A DNA stretch of 64,000 nt, taken from the NCBI GenBank assembly GCA_018350325.1, contig JAEVLN010000014.1:1080001-1144000 (forward strand). Reading direction: 5' to 3'. Under the pieces are notes generated by a model that had not been told where the DNA came from, ran no database searches, and saw only the letters and a list, made by a program, of their open reading frames with translations. Within the stretch, counting starts at the first letter, position 1. The number at the start of each line of letters is the position of its first letter. The translations under genes and the position numbers were made by a program. This DNA is from Globodera rostochiensis. Taxonomy: Eukaryota > Nematoda > Chromadorea > Rhabditida > Heteroderidae. This document shows, piece after piece, positions 58,191 through 64,000 of the stretch.

Positions 58191-60228
58191 GGCGCGGTTC
58201 AGTTCCTTTCGCGAGCCGACGCATCGATTGGACACCAAAAGGCCGTCGCCTTAAGGCGGCAAAAGCATTGCCTTCCCTGTCCCAGGACAGAGGACAGACA
58301 GACAGACAGACCATCTCTAATCGTCAGACACAGTCCGACGCGTCCCCCCGTCGCCCGCGGGCCGCCCGAACATTTTTTCGGCTCGCAATACGGACAGTCT
58401 TCATGCCCAGCCAGAACTGCTTGACGTCCGGCCATTGTCTGCTGTTGGAAGGGCGCGATCAGTGCCGTCGCGCGGCTCGTGCCCACCACCTTCGGTGATG
58501 TTTTTGTTTTAGAAAACAAAAATTGGGGGGGGGGGGGGGGTTAGGTTTTCAAATGTTTTCAAGGCCATCAATCACCTCGCGCAACGGGACGGAGCTGTTC
58601 CGTTGACGGACGCCATGTGAAACAAAAACGGAACAAATGCCACCGAAAGAGGACAAAAAATGCACAAAAATTAGCACAAAAGAAGAAGCCGCCATCTGTG
58701 AATAATAAACTTTTGCAACAAATTTTGGCAAAATTCAGCAATTTTGAAAGATTCTGTACAAAATGTTTGCCAAATTGCCTCCGAGAGCATTTTATTAGTG
58801 CCAAAATATGCAAAAGAGAAAAAAGGAAGGAATCCCCCGCGGGCATCAAAAACTCATTTCCGTAACCGGACGCCTTTTGCCCCATTCCCTCAGCTCGGTC
58901 GGCGCCTCTTCACACAAAAGTGCCCTCCCCAGCAGTCACGCACGGCAATCACGCCCTCTAAGGCTTTCACCAAATTTGCCCCGAGGGGTCGGCGGTTGGG
59001 AGGAATGCTTTTGCATTTAAAATGCCAATTTCACTAATTTGTGTACGTATGTTCAGGTCCAAAACAAAATGTTTACAGGCCGAAGAAAGTGCTAAATTTT
59101 GGAAAAATGTAATTTTAAATCCTAAGCCAAATGCCCCCACTCCCTCTCCCTCAGTCAGACCAATGGTCGTTTCCATTCCCTCCCCGGAGGGCATTCGTTC
59201 CGTTAGCTGGCGTATCCCCCGGGGACCTATTCGTCGTCCGCCCGTTCTTTGTGAGTTTTTATGTACTTGGCATTTTTTGTTGTTTGTTTGTTAGCCGCCC
59301 ACTCATAAAGACGAGTGTCGTGTCGCTCGTTTTGGGCCCGGTTAAAGCGCCATAACTCTCTCTGAACACGGGGAACCAAATCAAACAAATTGGGGGGGGG
59401 GGGATTTGAAAGTTCATAATTAGTCGAAGAAGCATTGAATAAACAAAATGTAAGCGATTCGACAGCCCCAAATTGTGAATTAAGCTCAGATGTTCGAACT
59501 TTTTGCCTTGTACATTCTTTTGGTTGGCTGTGCTCTCAGAGTGATGGCGCTTAAAAGTTAAAGTTGCTCGGGGCTTAAATGTCCTGAAGGCCCCAATGCG
59601 CCGGGGGGGGGGGGCTAGACAATTCAGAGATTTGTAGACCCTTTTTTTTTTGGCAATTTTGTCGTTATATTTGCCCGCAGGGAACAAAGGAAAAAAACGT
59701 TTTTTGATAAAAGGAACGGACGCGAATGGGCCAATGATTGAGTAAGACTATTTGGCAGGCATTTCGGTACATCCTTTGAGGTCGGATGAACGCCAATTTT
59801 CCCCGGAGGGGGAGGGAGTGAAAGTTGGCCCCGAGGGACGCCGGGGGGGGGGGGGGGAAGCCGCCCGTCCATTATTTCTTCATCAGCAACAAAAAGTCGA
59901 AAAATGCCAAAATTAAATGCTCACTTTGCTTTTATTTGTTGAGAAATTTAAATTTAAAAAAAGCTAAGCTGATTTTGTCGAATAAAATTGTATTTTTGTC
60001 AATTGGCGGCCCTTTGTCGGCATGGCAATTTATTTAATTCTAATTCTTTCCCCAATTTTTTACATTTTTGTGGAATAGAAAAAATGAAAAAGAAAAATGA
60101 CTGAAGCAAACAAAGGACGGAGAATGAATGAATGAATTGATGACCAGATCAGATCAGAATCCGTGGCACTGATCAGAAAATCATTTTTTGATCTTTCAGC
60201 TCTCTTCCCTTTGTCTGCTTCTCTGCGC
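58191..60228. other. Intergenic region
   Basis: No gene supported. The minus-strand frame at about 58380-58520 (cysteine-containing HEDCPYCEPKKC) could be an upstream exon of the preceding gene, but no start or splice sites fix it. G tracts are at about 58525, 59390, 59605 and 59845. The rest is AT-rich. Confidence 0.45.
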
Positions 60229-63200
60229 TCAGTTCCACGCGTTGCGTTTAACCGCGAACATTTTGTTCAGCGACTGCGAGTCGAGGCGCGAACTCTCCGC
60301 GCGAATGCCCAAAATGAATTGCCAGCGCATCAGCGCCCGCTGCAAACTGTCCGAAATGCAAAGGCCGGGACGCGTTGAGTACATCTGCTGGAGGAGGGGG
60401 AAGGCATTTACGGGACAAAAGTGGCATTTTGTCGGTTTTATAGGGGGGGGGGCATTGACGGGACAAAAGTGGCATTTTGTCGGTTTTATAGGGGGGGGGG
60501 GCATTGACGGGACAAAAGTGGCATTTTGTCGGTTTTATAGGGGGGGGGGGCATTGACGGGACAAAAGTGGCATTTTGTCGGTTTTATAGGGGGGGGGGGC
60601 ATTGACGGGACAAAAGTGGCATTTTGTCGGTTTTATAGGGGGGGGGGGCATTGACGGGACAAAAGTGGCATTTTGTCGGTTTTATAGGGGGGGGGGGCAT
60701 TGACGGGACAAAAGTGGCATTTTGTCGGTTTTATAGGGGGGGGGGGCATTGACGGGACAAAAGTGGCATTTTGTCGGTTTTATAGGGGGGGGGGGGGCAT
60801 TGACGGGACAAAAGTGGCATTTTGTCGGTTTTATAGGGGGGGGGGGGCATTGACGGGACAAAAGTGGCATTTTGTCGGTTTTATAGGGGGGGGGGGCATT
60901 GACGGGACAAAAGTGGCATTTTGTCGGTTTTATAGGGGGGGGGGGCATTGACGGGACAAAAGTGGCATTTTGTCGGTTTTATAGGGGGGGGGGGGCATTG
61001 ACGGGACAAAAGTGGCATTTTGTCGGTTTTATAGGGGGGGGGGGGCATTGACGGGACAAAAGTGGCATTTTGTCGGTTTTATAGGGGGGGGGGGCATTGA
61101 CGGGACAAAAGTGGCATTTTGTCGGTTTTATAGGGGGGGGGGGCATTGACGGGACAAAAGTGGCATTTTGTCGGTTTTATAGGGGGGGGGGGCATTGACG
61201 GGACAAAAGTGGCATTTTGTCGGTTTTATAGGGGGGGGGGGGCATTGACGGGACAAAAGTGGCATTTTGTCGGTTTTATAGGGGGGGGGGGGCATTGACG
61301 GGACAAAGTGGCATTTTGTCGGTTTTATAGGGGGGGGGGCATTGACGGGACAAAAGTGGCATTTTGTCGGTTTTATAGGGGGGGGGGGGCATTGACGGGA
61401 CAAAAGTGGCATTTTGTCGGTTTTATAGGGGGGGGGGGGGGCATTGACGGGACAAAAGTGGCATTTTGTCGGTTTTATAGGGGGGGGGGGCATTGACGGG
61501 ACAAAAGTGGCATTTTGTCGGTTTTATAGGGGGGGGGGGCATTGACGGGACAAAAGTGGCATTTTGTCGGTTTTATAGGGGGGGGGGGGGGCATTGACGG
61601 GACAAAAGTGGCATTTTGTCGGTTTTATAGGGGGGGGGGGGCATTGACGGGACAAAAGTGGCATTTTGTCGGTTTTATAGGGGGGGGGGCATTGACGGGA
61701 CAAAAGTGGCATTTTGTCGGCTTTATATACCAATTTGGTGATCCGATTGATCGCCTGCACCCGCGTGATCCGATTGCAGTGCATCAAATAGGCGGCCACA
61801 AAGGCAGGCGCCCGATTCCGGCCTTTCAGCGAATGGATCAGCACTTTCCTTCGAGAAACAAAAAATATGATGATTGATTGATTGTTGAACCCCGATCGAT
61901 CAGAGCGAAAAGTGTGTGGTGTACCCGCCGGGTCGATCAGTTAGGACAGAGAAAGGCGCCTCCGGGAATATTCTCAATTCCGTTCGTGCGCAATACGCCA
62001 GAAAAACATTTTAGCCACCAAAAACTAATAAACAAAACGAAGAAGCTTTTAAGCCCCTAATCAGTGATCAGTTTCCTCGTGTCATATAAAAATGCAAAAC
62101 AAACAAACAAAAAATGCCGTACTTTTGCGAGATGCGCGCTTTGCGGATCAGATCGATCAGAGTCTCGAAGTAACGGATCTGTCAGGGAATTGGACTATTT
62201 ATTTTATTTGCTTAAATCCATTTTTTGATCAATTTACGCACAATTTGCTCGCGATCCAGCAGCTGTGCCTTCGACTCCGCCGTCGACGGGCGCGTCTCGC
62301 GGTTGAGCATTTGCTGGGGCGAGTCGTCCTAAAGTTTTTGGGGGAATTTTGGATGCTTTTCGTCAGCCTTTTTTAGGTGGGAGACATTAACAATGCTCGC
62401 GGCACAGAAAAATGCCAAGAAACTTCTTTTTCCGATCGGAGTCGACCAAAGGAGAGTGAGTGACACACTGCTGATCTGATCTCATTCAAATTTACCCAAA
62501 AGGGTAAAAAGTAGGGCATTTTGAAAATGAATGGCACAAACAACTTGCTGAACAGTCAGTTCACCTTCAATTTCATGGACATTGTCATGCGCGAATGGGC
62601 CGTCCGTCGGGGGCACAAACACGGGCATTCCGTACGAGGCCTGAGCGCAAAAGAACACAAAATCATAAAACGGCACGACGACATCCTTTTTCGGCATTTC
62701 CCTCCCCCTCCCCGACATCCTTTTTCGGCATTTCCCTCCCCCTCCCCGACATCCTTTTTCGGCATTTCCCTCCCCCTCCCCGACATCCTTTTTCGGCATT
62801 TCCCCCCCCCTCCCGACATCCTTTTTCGGCATTTCCCCCCCTCCCGACATCCTTTTTCGGCATTTCCCCCCCTCCCGACATCCTTTTTCGGCATTTCCCC
62901 CCCACCCGACATCCTTTTTCGGCATTTCCCTCCCCCTCCCCGACATCCTTTTTCGGCATTTCCCCCCCCCTCCCGACATCCTTTTTCGGCATTTCCCTCC
63001 CCCCCCCCCCCCACCGGCTGTTTGACAGCAGCGGGTCGTCTTCTTGCCCGCTCAAGTCCACAATGTATTCGATGTTCAGTCGGCACAACAAATTCTGGTT
63101 CTGCACCGAGTCGATGCCGCCGCAAAACACCGTCTCGTCCACCTAATTTTATTTAATAAAATCTTCAATTTTTGTTCAAATTCGAAAAATTGGACCTGCC

Positions 63201-64000
63201 AAACCAATTCCCCCAAATATTTGCTCTTCCGATGGCCGGCCTGGGACTGCGGGCGTTGTGGCAACGGCGAAGGCGGACAGGACACCTTTTTGTGTGAGAA
63301 ACTTCAAATTGTCCGGCGGCAATATAAGTAAATTGTGTGGGAAAGTGGGAGGAATAAAAATTTGTGGCACAAAAGGCGCCACCCTCCAACGCCATGCGAG
63401 TAAAGGGAATGTGCCGCGTCCCTTTTTCAACAGAAAAAAGGGGGGGGGGACGGCACACATTAAAAGAAACCAAAAAGACAGGGCGGCGCCGCAGGGGTTT
63501 TTGGCGCCTTGCAGGACGTGAAGTGCCCCCCGCAGGGGTTGCGGCGGGTGAACCGAATTGACCGCCTCCAACTCTAAGCCTAAACAAAAGGCCGGGGGAA
63601 CGGGGGAACCGGGTTGACCGCCTCCAACTCTATTGACCGCCTCCAACTCTAAGCCTAAACAAAAGCCCGGGGGAACCGGGTTGACCGCCTCCAACTCTAA
63701 GCCTAAACAAAAGCCCGGGGGAACCGGGTTGACCGCCTCCAACTCTAAGCCTAAACAAAAGGCCGGGGGAACGGGGGAACCGGGTTGACCGCCTCCAACT
63801 CTAAGCCTAAACAAAGGGCCGGCCGGCCGTGCCACCTTTCCTCCGCCCGACGCATTTTCTCCGCTCATTGTCGACCCGCGCCTGCTGCCGTCGTTATTTG
63901 TTGCCGGCGTCGCCACAACCGTCCGTGCCGACGGCGTCAAGTCACTGATGGAATGCCACGCGGACAGCGAAAGTGGCGGAATGGGCGAAAGGGTCCGCGG
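60229..64000 (-). CDS. Dual-specificity-phosphatase-like pseudophosphatase (partial, 5' end outside window)
   Basis: Minus strand, entering at 64000. The first visible exon is Ser/Thr-rich (LSLSAWHSISDLTPSARTVV; GSTMSGENASGGGK). Next are CPPSPLPQRPQSQAGHRKSK then YLGELVWQ, and VDETVFCGGIDSVQNQNLLC then RLNIEYIVDLSGQEDDP (DUSP strand region). Then ASYGMPVFVPPTDGPFAHDN, DDSPQQMLNRETRPSTAESK, and IRYFETLIDLIRKARISQK. The active-site exon (61848-61731) reads KVLIHSLKGRNRAPAFVAAY then LMHCNRITRVQAINRI. The last exon is MYSTRPGLCISDSLQRALMR, ending KRNAWN at 60229. The fold and the P-loop arginine are present, but the catalytic cysteine of HC.....R is Ser and the following Ser/Thr is Ala, so a catalytically dead, STYX-like role is likely. 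The introns at 60388-61730, 62641-63014 and about 63290-63833 contain large minisatellites. Confidence 0.72.
60403..61728. repeat. 49-52-bp minisatellite, about 27 copies, with a G tract in every unit
   Basis: About 27 head-to-tail units of cattgacgggacaaaagtgg, cattttgtcggttttata, then 9-14 G. Units are almost identical except for G-run length and one lost A (about 61305). The array fills nearly the whole of the 1,343-base intron between the active-site exon and the last exon of the pseudophosphatase gene. The G tracts are on the non-template (plus) strand, so the pre-mRNA carries C tracts. Confidence 0.96.
62680..63005. repeat. 31-34-bp minisatellite, 10 copies
   Basis: Ten units of gacatcctttttcggcattt followed by a C/T-rich stretch of variable length (ccctccccctcccc and variants). 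It occupies most of the 374-base intron 62641-63014 of the pseudophosphatase gene and is unrelated in sequence to the 60.4-61.7 kb array. Confidence 0.95.
63557..63815. repeat. About 47-bp minisatellite, 5 copies
   Basis: About five units of ttgaccgcctccaactctaa, gcctaaacaaaagcccgggg, gaaccggg; one unit is shortened and two carry an extra acggggga insertion. Lies in the intron (about 63290-63833) upstream of the other two arrays in the same gene. Confidence 0.93.

Noticed and set aside
60682..61493. Proline-rich repeat open frames (PPPPIKPTKCHFCPVNA type) on the minus strand
   Set aside because: They are translations of the intronic 50-bp minisatellite; the frame is interrupted wherever G-run length changes and flanking exons splice around it.
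62482..63156. Open frames on both strands with repeated EMPKKDVG or RHPFSAFP units
   Set aside because: Translation of the 33-bp intronic minisatellite; phosphatase exon motifs lie on either side with proper splice sites.
1..64000. CRISPR-like interpretation of the regularly spaced repeats at 60.4-61.7 kb
   Set aside because: There are no unique spacers: the whole unit including the G tract repeats, and the context is a spliced animal gene.

Overview
The window is nuclear DNA from a nematode. The coding exons are short and compact and are separated mostly by 45-400 bp introns. The recognisable products are animal and several are nematode-like: a levamisole-type acetylcholine receptor subunit closest to UNC-29, a single-RRM SR protein like C. 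elegans RSP-1/2, and Y-box cold-shock proteins. At least two introns use GC-AG splice sites. That habit, together with very abundant runs of 8-20 G or C, makes a plant-parasitic tylenchid (cyst-nematode type) my guess; this is inference, not proof.

Layout, left to right. 0-5.3 kb, minus strand: a nicotinic receptor subunit (3' end cut off by the window edge) and mitoribosomal protein S17. 6-12.4 kb, plus strand: prolyl-tRNA synthetase, then UTP14, close enough to be an operon; succinate dehydrogenase cytochrome b subunit (SDHC) converges on UTP14. 14.3-18.6 kb: two cold-shock/Y-box paralogues (A and B) separated by a clean hAT-type miniature transposon. 18.9-22 kb: a TMEM218-like membrane protein (minus) and LRRC57 (plus), divergent. 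22-34.4 kb: about 12 kb with no convincing gene except one possible transcription unit near 26.1-27.3 kb, and many homopolymer G/C tracts. 34.4-39.6 kb: a tandem duplicate pair of SR splicing-factor genes. 40.2-40.9 kb: SmD1 (minus). 41.7-43.4 kb: a third cold-shock gene (C), a near-identical copy of B. 43.4-46.9 kb: pyrimidine-rich non-coding DNA. 46.9-53.1 kb: a duplicated pair of acidic prothymosin-like genes flanking a histidine acid phosphatase. 53.5-56.8 kb: a two-pore potassium-channel-like gene with unusual pore motifs (minus). 57.6-58.2 kb: an unrecognised two-exon gene (minus). 60.2-64 kb: a dual-specificity-phosphatase-like pseudophosphatase (minus, 5' end outside the window) whose introns are filled by three unrelated minisatellites.

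The strongest themes are recent intron-containing segmental duplication (three gene pairs, all intact in exon structure, one with a frameshift), non-autonomous hAT-like elements with recognisable target-site duplications sitting in introns and between genes, and minisatellites with long G/C tracts inside introns. Many products act on RNA or in basic metabolism (SmD1, SR proteins, Y-box proteins, UTP14, prolyl-tRNA synthetase, S17), but nothing suggests a shared pathway cluster. No CRISPR, rRNA or convincing tRNA was found.
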